Counted from the stretch's first letter, positions 10,077 through 20,469 are shown. The stretch: DNA of 64,000 nucleotides from Gaiella occulta (GCF_003351045.1 NZ_QQZY01000002.1:494001-558000); one strand, 5' to 3'. Translations and numbers: made by a program. Notes: generated from the letters alone by a model not told the origin.

Positions 10077-10083
10077 CTCGGAC

Positions 10084-10146
10084 GTGACGACTTCCGCTCG
10101 CACCTGGGCCTGGTGGCGCCGTGGGCGAAGCGGGAGCGCGCGCTAG
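10084..10146 (+). CDS. trpL: trp leader peptide
   Basis: A 20-residue frame starting with GTG and ending with TAG contains tryptophans at positions 8, 10 and 11 (motif TWAWWRR), in a window where Trp is otherwise rare. It lies between a promoter and a rho-independent terminator directly ahead of trpE. This is the classic layout of ribosome-mediated trp attenuation: scarce charged tRNA-Trp stalls the ribosome at the Trp codons and prevents the terminator from forming. There is no ribosome-binding site; the peptide appears to be read from a leaderless mRNA. I could not resolve a convincing anti-terminator pairing by eye. Confidence 0.85.
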   Translation: MTTSARTWAWWRRGRSGSAR

Positions 10147-10172
10147 AGCGAGCAGCCGACCCGTTTTGCCCG

Positions 10173-10196
10173 AGACCTCCAGGCGGAGGTCTTTTT
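10173..10196 (+). terminator. trp attenuator terminator
   Basis: An 8-bp perfect stem (AGACCTCC / GGAGGTCT) with loop AGGC is followed at once by a T-run (10192-10196). It lies 27 bases after the trpL stop and 15 bases before the trpE start, so it can act as the attenuator that stops transcription when tryptophan is plentiful. Confidence 0.88.
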
Positions 10197-10210
10197 CGTT
10201 CAGGAGGACC

Positions 10211-11440
10211 GTGCCGACGACGACGATCACGACCGACCTGCTCACCCCGCTCGGGGCCTACCTGCGCCTGCGCGCAATGGGCCGCGCGAGCTTCATCCTC
10301 GAGTCGGTCGAGCGCGGGCGCCTCGGACGCAACTCGTGGATCGGAGCCGGCTCGCGCATCGTCGGCTTCGACGAGGCCGAGACGCTCGGGCTCCCGGTCG
10401 TCGGGTATCTCGCATACGACCACGTCGCGCGGCTCGAGCCGACGGTGCCGCTGCCGGCCGCGGGCCGCGACCTGCCGGAGAGCCGGCTCGTCGTCGCCGA
10501 GACGCTCGTCCGCTTCGACCACGGCGCCGGCGTGGCGGAGGTGCTCGCGGGCGACGCCGAGGAGATCGCCGGGCGCCTCGACGCCGGCATCCCCTGGCAC
10601 CGCGAGACGCGCGGGACGGCCGGGCCGCTGACGCGTGTGCCCGACCGGGAGCGCTACGAGGAGATGGTGCGCGCGGTGAAGGAGCACATCGTCGCGGGCG
10701 ACGTGTTCCAGTGCGTGCCGTCGCAGCGCGCCGAGCGGCCGACGTCCGCCTCTCCGCTCGACGTGTATCGGGCGCTGCGGCGCGTGAACCCGTCGCCCTA
10801 CCTGTTCCTGCTCGACCTCGACGGCGTCGCGCTCGTCGGCTCGTCGCCGGAGCGGCTCGTCGCCACCGACGGCGGCCGCGCGAGCCTGTGCCCGATCGCC
10901 GGCACGACGGAGCCGAGCGAGGGCGACGCGGAGCGGCTGCTCTCGTCGGCGAAGGACCGTGCCGAGCACGTGATGCTGGTCGATCTGGGACGCAACGACC
11001 TCTCGCGCGTGTGCCGGGCCGGCACCGTGCGCGTCGCGCGCGACATGGAGGTGGAGCGCTTCTCGCACGTCTCGCACCTCGTCTCCGAGGTGGTGGGAGA
11101 GCTGCGCGACGGCGTCGGCCCGTTCGACGTGCTGCGCGCGTGCTTCCCCGCCGGCACCGTCTCGGGCGCGCCGAAGGTGCGCGCCATGCAGCTCATCTCG
11201 GAGCTCGAGGGCTTCCGGCGCGGTCCCTACGCGGGCGCCGTGCTGTACGCGCTGCCGGACGGCACGATGGACGCGTGCATCGCGCTGCGCACGATCGTGA
11301 TGACGGGCGGCGTCGCCCACCTGCAGGCGGGCGCCGGCGTCGTGGCAGACTCGGATCCGGCATCCGAGCACGAGGAGTGCCTGAAGAAGCTGGCGGCGCT
11401 GGAGGCGGCCATCGACCTGGCCGAGAAGGAGCTCGAGTGA
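10211..11440 (+). CDS. trpE: Anthranilate synthase component I
   Basis: TrpE converts chorismate to anthranilate using ammonia supplied by TrpG. The 409-residue protein keeps the feedback-inhibition segment (FILESVE), and the catalytic core motifs PSPYLFLLDLDG, PIAGTTEPSEGD, HVMLVDLGRNDLSRV and FPAGTVSGAPKVRAM. The GTG at 10211 has AGGAGG five bases upstream and lies just after the attenuator, which excludes the longer upstream frame that would overlap the terminator. It heads a tightly packed operon trpE-G-D-CF-B-A. Confidence 0.95.
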   Translation: MPTTTITTDLLTPLGAYLRLRAMGRASFILESVERGRLGRNSWIGAGSRIVGFDEAETLGLPVVGYLAYDHVARLEPTVPLPAAGRDLPESRLVVAETLVRFDHGAGVAEVLAGDAEEIAGRLDAGIPWHRETRGTAGPLTRVPDRERYEEMVRAVKEHIVAGDVFQCVPSQRAERPTSASPLDVYRALRRVNPSPYLFLLDLDGVALVGSSPERLVATDGGRASLCPIAGTTEPSEGDAERLLSSAKDRAEHVMLVDLGRNDLSRVCRAGTVRVARDMEVERFSHVSHLVSEVVGELRDGVGPFDVLRACFPAGTVSGAPKVRAMQLISELEGFRRGPYAGAVLYALPDGTMDACIALRTIVMTGGVAHLQAGAGVVADSDPASEHEECLKKLAALEAAIDLAEKELE

Positions 11441-11471
11441 GAACTCGCGGGAGCGAAAGGGGGCCGGGGAC

Positions 11472-12029
11472 GTGAGAGTCCTGATGATCGACAACTACGA
11501 CTCGTTCACGTACAACCTCGTGCACCTGTTCGAGGAGCTCGGGGCGGATGTCGTGACGGTGCGCAACGACGCGATCACGGTCGAGGAGGCGCTGGCGGGC
11601 GGGTTCGACCGGCTGGTCGTCTCCCCCGGTCCCGGCCGGCCCGCCGACGCGGGCGTCTCGGTCGAGATGATCAGGGCGCTCGGGGCGACGACGCCGACAC
11701 TCGGCGTATGCCTCGGCCACCAGGCGATCGTCGAGGCCTTCGGCGGCCGCGTCGGCCAGGCGAAGGCACTGCTGCACGGCAAGGCGAGCACCGTCCACCA
11801 CGACGGCAAGGGGATCTACGCAGGGCTTGCGCGGGAGATCGAGGCGGGGCGCTACCACTCGCTGGCGGCGCTCGAGGTGCCGCCGGCGCTCGAGGTCACG
11901 TCGCGCAGCGACGACGGGGAGGTGATGGGCGTCCGCCATGTCAGCCTCCCGATCGAGGGAGTCCAGTTCCATCCCGAGAGCGTCCTCACGCCCGACGGGC
12001 CGCTGATGGCGAGGAACTTCCTCGCATGA
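11472..12029 (+). CDS. trpG: Anthranilate synthase component II (glutamine amidotransferase)
   Basis: A 185-residue class I glutamine amidotransferase giving ammonia to TrpE. The triad is visible: nucleophile Cys in LGVCLGHQAIVEAFGG and the His-Glu pair in FHPESVLTPDG. The oxyanion-hole region SPGPGRP is also present. GTG start with AAAGGGGG upstream. The stop overlaps the trpD start (ATGA), giving translational coupling. It could also serve PabB in folate synthesis if no other pabA exists; this cannot be judged from the window. Confidence 0.94.
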   Translation: MRVLMIDNYDSFTYNLVHLFEELGADVVTVRNDAITVEEALAGGFDRLVVSPGPGRPADAGVSVEMIRALGATTPTLGVCLGHQAIVEAFGGRVGQAKALLHGKASTVHHDGKGIYAGLAREIEAGRYHSLAALEVPPALEVTSRSDDGEVMGVRHVSLPIEGVQFHPESVLTPDGPLMARNFLA

Positions 12030-13042
12030 TCCAGTCGGCGATCGCGACGCTCGTGGACGGCCGCGACCTCTCGCGCGAGGACGCGCGCGCCGTCATGGGC
12101 GCGGTGATGGACGGCGCGGCGACGCCGGCGCAGATCGGCGGCCTGCTCGTGGCGCTGCGCGCCAAGGGGGAGACGGCGGAGGAGATCACCGGCTTCGCCG
12201 AGGCGATGCGGGAGCACGTCGTGCCCGTGCGGCCGGCGCGCGCCCCGCTCGTCGATGTCGTCGGCACGGGCGGCGACGGAGCGGGGACGTTCAACATCTC
12301 GACCGCGGCGGCGCTCGTCGCGGCCGCCGCGGGAGCGGCCGTGGCCAAGCACGGCAACCGCGCGGCGAGCTCGGCGTGCGGGTCGGCCGACGTGCTCGAG
12401 GAGCTCGGCATCGAGCTCGAGCAGACGGCCGGGCGGATCGCGCGCTCGATCGACGAGCTCGGCTTCGGCTTCATGTTCGCGCGCGCCCACCATCCGGCGA
12501 TGCGCCACGCGGCGCCGGTGCGGCAGGAGCTCGGGACGCGCACCGTCTTCAACGTGCTCGGGCCGCTGGCGAACCCCGCGGGCGCGCGCGACGGCGTCTT
12601 CGGCGTCTACTCGGCCGGCCTCGCCCGCATCTACGCGGCGACGCTCGCCGGGCTCGGCGCGCGGCGCGCGTTCGTCGTGCACGGCGAGGGCGGCATCGAC
12701 GAGCTGTCCCCCGTCGGCACGAGCCTCGTCGTCGAGGTGATCGACGGCGACGTGCGCGAGTGGGAGCTCGACCCGCGCTCGCTCGGCATCTACCCCGGCG
12801 ACCCTGCCGCGCTCCGCGGCGGCTCGGCCGCCGACAACGCGGCGACGATCAGGGCCGTGCTCGGCGGCGAGCGCGGCGTCCGGCGCGACGCGGTGCTCCT
12901 GAACGCCGCCGGCGCCCTCGTCGCCGCCGGGGTCGCGGGCGACTTCGGCGAGGGGATCGGCCTCGCCGCCGAGACGATCGACTCGGGTGCCGCGTCGGCG
13001 CGCCTGGACGCGCTCGTGGCGTTCTCCAGGGAGGCGATCTGA
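12026..13042 (+). CDS. trpD: Anthranilate phosphoribosyltransferase
   Basis: TrpD joins anthranilate and PRPP. The 338-residue protein shows the PRPP-binding loop [14 protein letters not shown], the [18 protein letters not shown] segment that contacts anthranilate, and the [12 protein letters not shown] motif. Length and order of domains match the family. The start overlaps the trpG stop and the stop overlaps the trpC-F start (TGATG), so it is translated in a coupled chain. Confidence 0.95.
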   Translation: MIQSAIATLVDGRDLSREDARAVMGAVMDGAATPAQIGGLLVALRAKGETAEEITGFAEAMREHVVPVRPARAPLVDVVGTGGDGAGTFNISTAAALVAAAAGAAVAKHGNRAASSACGSADVLEELGIELEQTAGRIARSIDELGFGFMFARAHHPAMRHAAPVRQELGTRTVFNVLGPLANPAGARDGVFGVYSAGLARIYAATLAGLGARRAFVVHGEGGIDELSPVGTSLVVEVIDGDVREWELDPRSLGIYPGDPAALRGGSAADNAATIRAVLGGERGVRRDAVLLNAAGALVAAGVAGDFGEGIGLAAETIDSGAASARLDALVAFSREAI

Positions 13043-14198
13043 TGGGGCGCTTCGACGACGCGCTCGCCGCTCCCGGCCTCGCTGCGATCGCGGAGATCAA
13101 GCGACGCTCCCCCTCGGCGGGCGACCTCCGCCCCGGCGCCGACCCCGCGCTGATCGCGCCCGCGTACGCGGCGGCGGGCGCGGCGGTGATCTCGGTGCTC
13201 GTGGACGCGCGCTTCGGCGGCACGTGGGACGACCTCCGCGCCGCCCGCGCCGCGACCGACGCGCCGCTCCTCGCCAAGGGCTTCTTCTCGACCGAGGAGC
13301 ACCTGCGCACGGCGCGGGAGGCCGGCGCCGACGCGGCGCTGCTGCTGCTGCGCGACCTCGACGACGCGCAGGCGGCGCACCTGCTGCGGGTCGCCTCCGC
13401 GCTCGGCCTCGACACGCTCGTGGAAGCGCACGACGGCGAGGAGCTCGACCGCGGCATCGCGCTCGGCGCGCCGGTGCTCGGGGTCAACGCACGCGACCTC
13501 TCGACGTTCGCGATCGACCGGCGCACCCAGCTCGAGCTCGTGGCGCGCGTCCCACGCGACCGCATCGTGATCGCCGAGTCCGGCGTGCACACGCGCGCCC
13601 AGGGCGCGGCCGCCGAGCTCGCCGGCGCGGACGCGATCCTCGTCGGCTCGGCGTTGATGCGGGCAGCCGACCCGGCGGCGAAGCTCCGCGAGCTGCTCTC
13701 GCGCCCGCTCGTGAAGGTGTGCGGGCTCACGCGTCAGGAGGATGTCGACGCCGCCGCCGAGGCAGGCGCGGACATGGCGGGCTTCGTCCTCGTGCCCGAG
13801 AGCCCGCGTGCCGCGCACGCCGTGCTCGAGGTGCCCGACGGGATGCTGTCGGTGGCGGTCTGGGTCGGGGAGGCCGGCGACGCCGGCGCCGACCTCGACC
13901 AGGTGCACACGGTCGAGGCCGGCAAGGTGCGCGGCCGCGAGGCCGCGCTCCTGCGCGGCGGCGAGCAGGTTGCCCGCGTGCTCGACCTGCCGTGGGAGGG
14001 CACCGACCCCGACCACTGGGCGCGCGCCGCCGAGGCCGAAGGCCGTGTCGTGCTCGCAGGACGGCTCGACCCGGCCAACGTCGGCGAGGCGATCGCGGCG
14101 GTGCAGCCGTGGGCGGTCGACGCGGCTTCGTCGCTCGAGTCCGCGCCCGGCATCAAGGATCACGCCAGAGTACGACGATTCGTGGAGGCTGCCCGTCG

Positions 14199-14202
<4 letters not shown>
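13042..14202 (+). CDS. trpCF: Fused indole-3-glycerol phosphate synthase / phosphoribosylanthranilate isomerase
   Basis: The 386-residue protein joins two TIM barrels. Residues 1-220 are Trp[43 protein letters not shown]. The first helix of TrpC is shorter than usual. Residues 222-386 are a short, divergent TrpF: the catalytic Cys is kept ([12 protein letters not shown]) and [14 protein letters not shown] may supply the catalytic Asp, but the usual QLHG strand reads [12 protein letters not shown] reads AGRL, and the final phosphate-loop SSGVE reads ASSLES. The domain is about 165 residues rather than 200. The order of steps in the pathway is reversed (F acts before C). Confidence 0.88.
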
Positions 14203-15337
<1,135 letters not shown>

Positions 15338-15341
<4 letters not shown>

Positions 15342-16042
15342 GCGCCAAGACGCTCGTCATCTACCTGATGGCCGGCGCCGGCACCCCCGCGCTGGCGCAG
15401 GCGGCGGTGGCCGGCGGCGCCGACATCGTCGAGATCGGCTTCCCGTTCTCCGACCCGCTCGCCGACGGCCCCGTCATCCGGGCGGCCGCCGAGAAGGCGC
15501 TCGCGGCGGGCATGCGCACGGCGGCGTGCCTCGAGTGCCTCGCCGCGACGCGCGCCCTCGTCGGCGACACGCCCCTCATCCCGATGACGTACGCGTCGCT
15601 GCTCGAGGCGTACGGCTGGGGGCGCTTCGAGGCCGACGCGCGCGCCGCCGGCGCGACGAGCTTCATCGTCGCCGACACCGCCGCGGGCTCGCGGCCGGAG
15701 CTGCGCCGCGTCCAGCTCGTCGCCCCGACCTCCACCGACGAGCGCATCGCCCTCGCCGCGCGCGAGACGGACGGCTGGCTCTACCTCGTCACGCTCACCG
15801 GCACGACCGGTGCGCGCAGCGAGCTGTCGGACGCGCTCGCCGGCCTCGCCGCCCGGGCCCGCGCGCTCACGGACGTGCCCCTCTACGCGGGCTTCGGCAT
15901 CTCGACGCCGCAGCAGGCACGGGCGGCGGCGGAGCTCACGGACGGCGTCGTCGTGGGGTCGCGGGCGCTCCAGGTGGCCGAGGGCGGGCCGGCGCCTCTC
16001 CACGACTACGTGCGGTCGCTGCGGCTGGCGATCGACGCCTGA
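15338..16042 (+). CDS. trpA: Tryptophan synthase alpha chain
   Basis: TrpA cleaves indole-glycerol phosphate and passes indole to TrpB. The catalytic Glu and Asp are in [17 protein letters not shown]; the loop-6 region [13 protein letters not shown] and phosphate-binding [10 protein letters not shown] follow. At 234 residues it is about 25 shorter than usual; the N-terminal helix before the first strand (YLMAGAGTP) is missing. The GTG start overlaps the trpB stop (GTGA). Last gene of the operon, converging on a small zinc-ribbon gene four bases away. Confidence 0.94.
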
Positions 16043-16045
16043 CGG

Positions 16046-16165
16046 TCAGCGCTTCTTCGACACGACGCGCGCGCCGCAGCGCTCGCAGCGCTGGAAGCGC
16101 TCGGTGAGGAAGAACCAGCGCGACCTCGGCACCTTGTGCCCGAGCAGCCTGCACAGCCAGCTCAC
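16046..16165 (-). CDS. Small zinc-ribbon-like protein (39 aa)
   Basis: A 39-residue basic protein with an early Cys in SWLCRLLGHKV and a CERCG knuckle (FQRCERCGARVV) near the end. The shape, C-x(n)-GHK then CxxCG, resembles small DUF1660-like zinc-ribbon proteins. The GTG start overlaps the stop of the upstream oxidoreductase (GTGA), which is the main support for it being translated. Function unknown. Confidence 0.6.
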   Translation of the reverse strand: MSWLCRLLGHKVPRSRWFFLTERFQRCERCGARVVSKKR

Positions 16166-17157
16166 GCGGCCGGCCCTACCCGCACGAGCATCTTCCCCAC
16201 GTTGTCGCCCTGCAGCAGCCCGATGAAGGCCGCCGGGGCGTTCTCGATCCCCTCGACGATCGTCTCGCGGTAGTGCACCCTGCCGTCGCGCAGCCACTCG
16301 CCCATGTCGGAGAGGAAGGCGGGGAAGCGGTCGTCGTGGTCCGAGACGATGAAGCCCTGCATGCGCAGGCGCTTCGTGACGAGCATGAACATGTTCCGCG
16401 GGCCGGGGGCCGGCTCGCCGGCGTTGTACTGCGAGATCGCCCCGCACGCGACCACGCGGCCGCGCACGCGCAGCGCGCCGATCGCCGCCTCGAGCGTGGC
16501 GCCGCCGACGTTGTCGAAGTAGACGTCGATGCCCTCGCGCAGCATCTCACGCGTGTCCGCCTCCCGATAGTCGAACGCGACGTCGAAGCCGAGATCCTCG
16601 AGCCACGCGACCTTCTGCGGCGAGCCCGCGCTGCCGATCACGCGGCAGCCCTTCAGCTTCGCGATCTGGCCGACGACCGAGCCGACCGCGCCGGCCGCGC
16701 CCGACACGAACACGGTCTCCCCCTCCTGCGGCCGCCCGATGTCGAGCAGGCCGACGTACGCGGTCAGGCCCGGCATGCCGAGCACGCCGAGCGCCGTCGA
16801 GACGGGCGCGAGCGCCGGATCGACGGGAAGCAGGCCCGAGCCGTCCGAGACGGCCGCCTCGCGCCAGCCGAGCGAGTGCGCGACCCAGCTCCCCTCGGGC
16901 CAGCGCGGGTCGCGCGAGACGACGACCTGCCCGACCGCTCCGCCCGTGAGCGGCTCGCCGAGCGCGAACGGCGGCACATACGACTTGGCGTCGTTCATGC
17001 GCCCGCGCATGTACGGGTCGACGGAGACGAAGGCGTTGCGGATCAGCACCTCACCGTCCCTCGGCTCCGGCAGCTCGACCTCCGCCAGCTCGAAGTCGGA
17101 CGGCTGCGGCATGCCCACGGGGCGCGCGGCGAGGCGGATCTCACGGCTCGTTGTCAT
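16162..17157 (-). CDS. NADP-dependent MDR family oxidoreductase
   Basis: A 331-residue zinc-independent medium-chain reductase of the leukotriene B4 dehydrogenase / curcumin reductase group, which reduces the double bond of alpha,beta-unsaturated ketones. Visible are PRDGEVLIRNAFVSVDPYMR, the nucleotide loop SGAAGAVGSVVGQIAKLKG, the FDNVGG motif and GAISQYN. The ATG at 17157 is supported by TACAAT at 17164-17169, exactly six bases upstream; a much longer frame continues upstream but runs antisense through algH. Divergent from the AlgH-like gene. Confidence 0.9.
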   Translation of the reverse strand: MTTSREIRLAARPVGMPQPSDFELAEVELPEPRDGEVLIRNAFVSVDPYMRGRMNDAKSYVPPFALGEPLTGGAVGQVVVSRDPRWPEGSWVAHSLGWREAAVSDGSGLLPVDPALAPVSTALGVLGMPGLTAYVGLLDIGRPQEGETVFVSGAAGAVGSVVGQIAKLKGCRVIGSAGSPQKVAWLEDLGFDVAFDYREADTREMLREGIDVYFDNVGGATLEAAIGALRVRGRVVACGAISQYNAGEPAPGPRNMFMLVTKRLRMQGFIVSDHDDRFPAFLSDMGEWLRDGRVHYRETIVEGIENAPAAFIGLLQGDNVGKMLVRVGPAA

Positions 17158-17223
17158 GCGGGGATTGTAGGTGCACGCCGCTGCACGGCCGCTCGCCCGC
17201 GGATGATCGTCACAATGGGCTGC

Positions 17224-17769
17224 GTGGACTCGCTGCGCGGGCATCTGCTGGTCGCCGCACCGGATCTGCTCGACCCGAACTTCCGGCGCACCGTCGTGCT
17301 CGTCGGCGAGCACGGGGACGAGGGCGCGATGGGCCTCGTGCTCAACCGGCCCTCCTCCGTCACCGTCGCCGACGCGGTGCCGCCGCTGGCGGGGCTCGTG
17401 GACGACGGCGACGTCGTGCACGTCGGCGGACCCGTGCAGCCACAGGCGCTCGTCGTGCTCGGCGACTTCGTCGACGCGCGTGACGCGGCGGCGATCGTGG
17501 TCGGGTCGATCGGCTTCCTGCCGGGCGAGATCGACGACGTGGACGACGTCGGCAACCTCAACCGCGCCCGCGTGTTCGCCGGCTACGCGGGCTGGGGCTC
17601 CGGCCAGCTCGAGGACGAGATCGCGGAGTCGTCGTGGATCGTCGAGCCCGCGCTGCCCGAGGACGTGCTCACGGACGATCCGGACGGCCTCTGGAGCACC
17701 GTGCTCCGGCGCAAGGGCGGCGCGTTCGCGGTGCTCGCGACGATGCCGCCCGACCCGGCGCTGAACTGA
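17224..17769 (+). CDS. AlgH/UPF0301 family protein
   Basis: The 181-residue product belongs to the YqgE/AlgH family: DSLRGHLLVAAPDLLDPNFR at the N-terminus, then VGEHGDEGAMGLVLNRP, VHVGGPV and FAGYAGWGSGQLEDEI. Its biochemical role is unsettled; in Pseudomonas it was tied to alginate regulation. I chose the GTG at 17224 because a CACAAT hexamer ends seven bases upstream and the family normally starts at this point; ATGs at 17203 and 17215 are alternatives. It converges on tetR. Confidence 0.85.
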   Translation: MDSLRGHLLVAAPDLLDPNFRRTVVLVGEHGDEGAMGLVLNRPSSVTVADAVPPLAGLVDDGDVVHVGGPVQPQALVVLGDFVDARDAAAIVVGSIGFLPGEIDDVDDVGNLNRARVFAGYAGWGSGQLEDEIAESSWIVEPALPEDVLTDDPDGLWSTVLRRKGGAFAVLATMPPDPALN

Positions 17770-17799
17770 CCGTCGCGCCGAGACCGCCCGCGGGCCGGC

Positions 17800-18453
17800 C
17801 TACGGCGCCGCAGGCGGGAGGGCGCCGAAGGCGCGCTCGAGGTCGCGCGGCGACGGCGCGGAGCGGCGCAGGCGGGTCGCGGCGGCGGGGCGCAGGCCGT
17901 CGAGCACGAGGTCGAGATAGCGCTGCCAGGCGCCCGGCCGGGCGCGCTCGGCGATCGCCGACGCCTCGGCGATCGCCCGCACGAGCACGGGGACGTCCTC
18001 GGCGACGAGGTCGCGGCGGAGGTCGCCGCTCTCCTGCGCACGCCGCACCAGCGTGCGCACGTGGCCGATCAGCTCGAGATGGAGCCCGTGCAGGCAGGGG
18101 ACCGCGTAGAGCTGCGAGCCGGCCGCCTCGCAGAAGCCGCGGTCGCCCGCGAGCCGGACGACGGCGGTCTCCATGAACGCGCGAAAGGCGGCGCCCGGGT
18201 CGTCGCTCGCCGCCGCCCGGCTCGCGGCGGCGACGAGGTCGCCGACGCGCGCCTCGACCACCGCCGCGACGAGGTCGTCCTTCGTCGGGAAGCGCCGGAA
18301 GATCGTGGCGGTGCCGACTCCGGCCCGTGCCGCGACGTCGGCGACGCTGGCCTCGAAGCCCTGCTCGGCGAACACCTCGCCCGCGGCGGCGAGAATGCGC
18401 TCGAGGTTGCGGCGGGCGTCGGCGCGGAGCGCGTGCGCTGCAACGGTCGCCAT
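17800..18453 (-). CDS. TetR family regulator
   Basis: A 217-residue repressor with an N-terminal helix-turn-helix (VFAEQGFEASVADVAARAG, then TATIFRRFPTKDDLV) and a variable ligand domain. The start is two bases after the MFS transporter stop on the same strand, so the two are one operon, with the regulator second. It probably represses the operon by binding the palindrome at 19963-19979 and releases it when an exported drug binds. The C-terminal end (RRSAPSPRDLERAFGALP) is not diagnostic. Confidence 0.88.
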   Translation of the reverse strand: MATVAAHALRADARRNLERILAAAGEVFAEQGFEASVADVAARAGVGTATIFRRFPTKDDLVAAVVEARVGDLVAAASRAAASDDPGAAFRAFMETAVVRLAGDRGFCEAAGSQLYAVPCLHGLHLELIGHVRTLVRRAQESGDLRRDLVAEDVPVLVRAIAEASAIAERARPGAWQRYLDLVLDGLRPAAATRLRRSAPSPRDLERAFGALPPAAP

Positions 18454-18455
18454 CG

Positions 18456-19949
18456 TCACACGATCGCGGCGGCGGGCTGCTCGGCGCCGATCGCGGCGAC
18501 GTCCGCCTTGCGGATCGACGCGGCGAGCAGCACGCCGGCGGCGAGGATCAGCAGGCCGGCCGCGAGGAAGGCGTTCTGGAAGCCGTCGACGAGCGCCGCG
18601 GACTGCTGCGCCCGCGACGGCGGGCCGCCGAGGCCGGCGAGCGCACCCGACGTGGTGCCGGCGGCGATCGTCGAGAGGATCGCGAGCCCGAGCGCACCCC
18701 CGACCTGCTGGGAGGTGTTGAAGAGGCCGGACGCGAGGCCGGCGTCTGCCGCGGCGACGTTCGTGGTCGCGAGCAGGGTGACGGGGACGAACGTCAGCCC
18801 CATCCCGACCGACATCAGCATCAGGCCGGGGAACAGGTTCGCGAGATAGCTGCCGTCGACGGGCACGCGGCTGAGCAGGAACAGGCCGGCCGCCGCCGTG
18901 GCGATGCCGCCGAGCGGCACGGCACGCACGCCGAGGCGCGGGATCAGCTGCTGCGACAGGCCCGCGCCGACGACGATGCCCGCGGTGACGGGCAGGAACG
19001 CGACGCCGGCCTCGAGCGGGCTGTAGCCGAGGACGCGCTGCACGTAGAGGGACGCGAAGTAGAACATCGCGAAGAGACCGGCGGCGACCAACATCATCGA
19101 GGCGTTGGACGCGCTGAGCGACCGCGTGCGGAAGATGCCGAGCCGGATCAGCGGCGCCTTGGAGCGGGACTCGATTGCGACGAAGGAGCCGAGCAGGGCG
19201 GCGGCGAGCGCGGCGAGGCCGATCGTCTTCGCGGACGTCCAGCCGTACTCCTGCGCCTTGACGATGCCGAACACGAGCACGAGCAGCCCGGCCGTGACGG
19301 CGACGGCGCCGGCGACATCGACCGTCTCGGGCTTCGTCTCCGCCTTCGTGTTGCGGATGAAGCGCAGCGCGAGAACGATCGCGGCGAGGCCGATCGGCAG
19401 GTTGATGAAGAACACCCAGCGCCACGAGAGCGTGTCGGTGAGGATGCCGCCGAGCAGGAGTCCCACTGCCCCACCGCCGGCCGCGATCGCGCTCCAGATG
19501 CCGAGCGCCTGCGTGCGCTCCTTCCCCTCGGCGAACGTCGTCGTCACGATCGACAGCGCCGCGGGCGAGACGAGCGCCGCGCCGAGGCCCTGCAGCGCCC
19601 GGCCGCCGACGAGGATGCCCGACGAGGTGGCGATGCCGTTGACGAGCGAGGCGGCGGTGAAGAGCGCGACGCCGGCGACGAACAGGCGCTGCCGCCCGAA
19701 CAGGTCGGAGGCGCGGCCGCCCAGGAGCAGGAAGCCTCCGAAGAAGAGCGTGTAGGAGTTCACCACCCACTGCAGGCCGGTGGCGGAGAAGCCGAGCCCG
19801 GACTGGATCGACGGGAGCGCGACGTTCACGATCGTCGCGTCGAGCACCACCATGAACTGCGCCACGCACACGAGCACGAGGATGAGCCAGCGGTTGACGC
19901 CGTGATCCTCGAGCTCCGGCCCTGCCGCCGCCACCGACCCGTTCTGCAC
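18456..19949 (-). CDS. MFS drug efflux transporter, DHA2 (EmrB/QacA) type
   Basis: This 497-residue inner-membrane proton antiporter has about 14 hydrophobic segments. It shows the DHA2 hallmarks: VLDATIVNVALPSIQ in helix 1, the loop motif GGRASDLFGRQR between helices 2 and 3, and motif C-like sequence in helix 5 (AAGGGAVGLLLGGILTD). GTG start with AGAGGAGG upstream. The next gene is its TetR regulator. Likely exports amphipathic drugs or dyes; substrate unknown. Confidence 0.92.
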   Translation of the reverse strand: MQNGSVAAAGPELEDHGVNRWLILVLVCVAQFMVVLDATIVNVALPSIQSGLGFSATGLQWVVNSYTLFFGGFLLLGGRASDLFGRQRLFVAGVALFTAASLVNGIATSSGILVGGRALQGLGAALVSPAALSIVTTTFAEGKERTQALGIWSAIAAGGGAVGLLLGGILTDTLSWRWVFFINLPIGLAAIVLALRFIRNTKAETKPETVDVAGAVAVTAGLLVLVFGIVKAQEYGWTSAKTIGLAALAAALLGSFVAIESRSKAPLIRLGIFRTRSLSASNASMMLVAAGLFAMFYFASLYVQRVLGYSPLEAGVAFLPVTAGIVVGAGLSQQLIPRLGVRAVPLGGIATAAAGLFLLSRVPVDGSYLANLFPGLMLMSVGMGLTFVPVTLLATTNVAAADAGLASGLFNTSQQVGGALGLAILSTIAAGTTSGALAGLGGPPSRAQQSAALVDGFQNAFLAAGLLILAAGVLLAASIRKADVAAIGAEQPAAAIV

Positions 19950-19962
19950 GCTCGCCTCCTCT

Positions 19963-19979
19963 AACCGGATTGACCGGTT
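19963..19979 (-). promoter_or_regulatory. Operator palindrome ahead of the MFS-TetR operon
   Basis: AACCGG-ATTGA-CCGGTT is a perfect 6-bp inverted repeat with a 5-bp spacer, 14 bases before the GTG of the transporter and just upstream of its ribosome-binding site. Its place and form suit a TetR operator. Confidence 0.55.
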
Positions 19980-20067
19980 CGGATCCTAGCGGAAGCGGAC
20001 GGCACGGTTCGGATGAAGGCGACGGCGCGCCGGGAAGCGGACGGGGGCGGCGCGGACCGGCGCCCGC

Positions 20068-20469
20068 TCACGGCGCCGCCGCGGCGGCGAGGGCGGCGCG
20101 CAGCCAGATCTCGTCGGGCAGGCCGCGCAGACCGTCGCCGGTGCGGTAGACGCGGCAGGAGACGGCGTAGTCGGAGCGCTCCTCGGCGCCGGGCTCGACG
20201 TCGCGCCCGGCGACGAGGATCGTCGGCGATCCGAGGAAGCGCCGCGCGCGCGCCGTCTCGTCGTCCGTGACGTCGATCACGTCGATGCGTGCGTCGACTC
20301 CGGTCTCGCGGGCGACGCGCTCGACGAGCTCGAGGGCGCCGTCCCTGTTCGGACAGCCGTCGAACGAGAGGACCTCGACCAGCGGGCGGCCGTCGGCGGC
20401 CGCCGGCTCGCGTCTGCTCCCGGCCGCCTCGGCTGCCTCCGCGGGCGTGCAGCAGTCGTCGAATCGCAT
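20068..20469 (-). CDS. Thioredoxin-fold protein with CPN motif
   Basis: A 133-residue cytoplasmic protein. After a Cys-Cys near the N-terminus (RFDDCCTP) comes a thioredoxin-like core with VLSFDGCPN (C39), the cis-proline SPT (81-83), and a further Cys at 105 in YAVSCRVYR. This is not a CxxC thioredoxin; it resembles the alkylmercury-lyase-associated thioredoxin-like proteins, a group that from memory has selenocysteine members. The ATG overlaps the ArsR stop (TGATG), and the pair is divergent from the candidate rhodanese selenoprotein, suggesting a shared metal, thiol or selenium role. Confidence 0.75.
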   Translation of the reverse strand: MRFDDCCTPAEAAEAAGSRREPAAADGRPLVEVLSFDGCPNRDGALELVERVARETGVDARIDVIDVTDDETARARRFLGSPTILVAGRDVEPGAEERSDYAVSCRVYRTGDGLRGLPDEIWLRAALAAAAAP

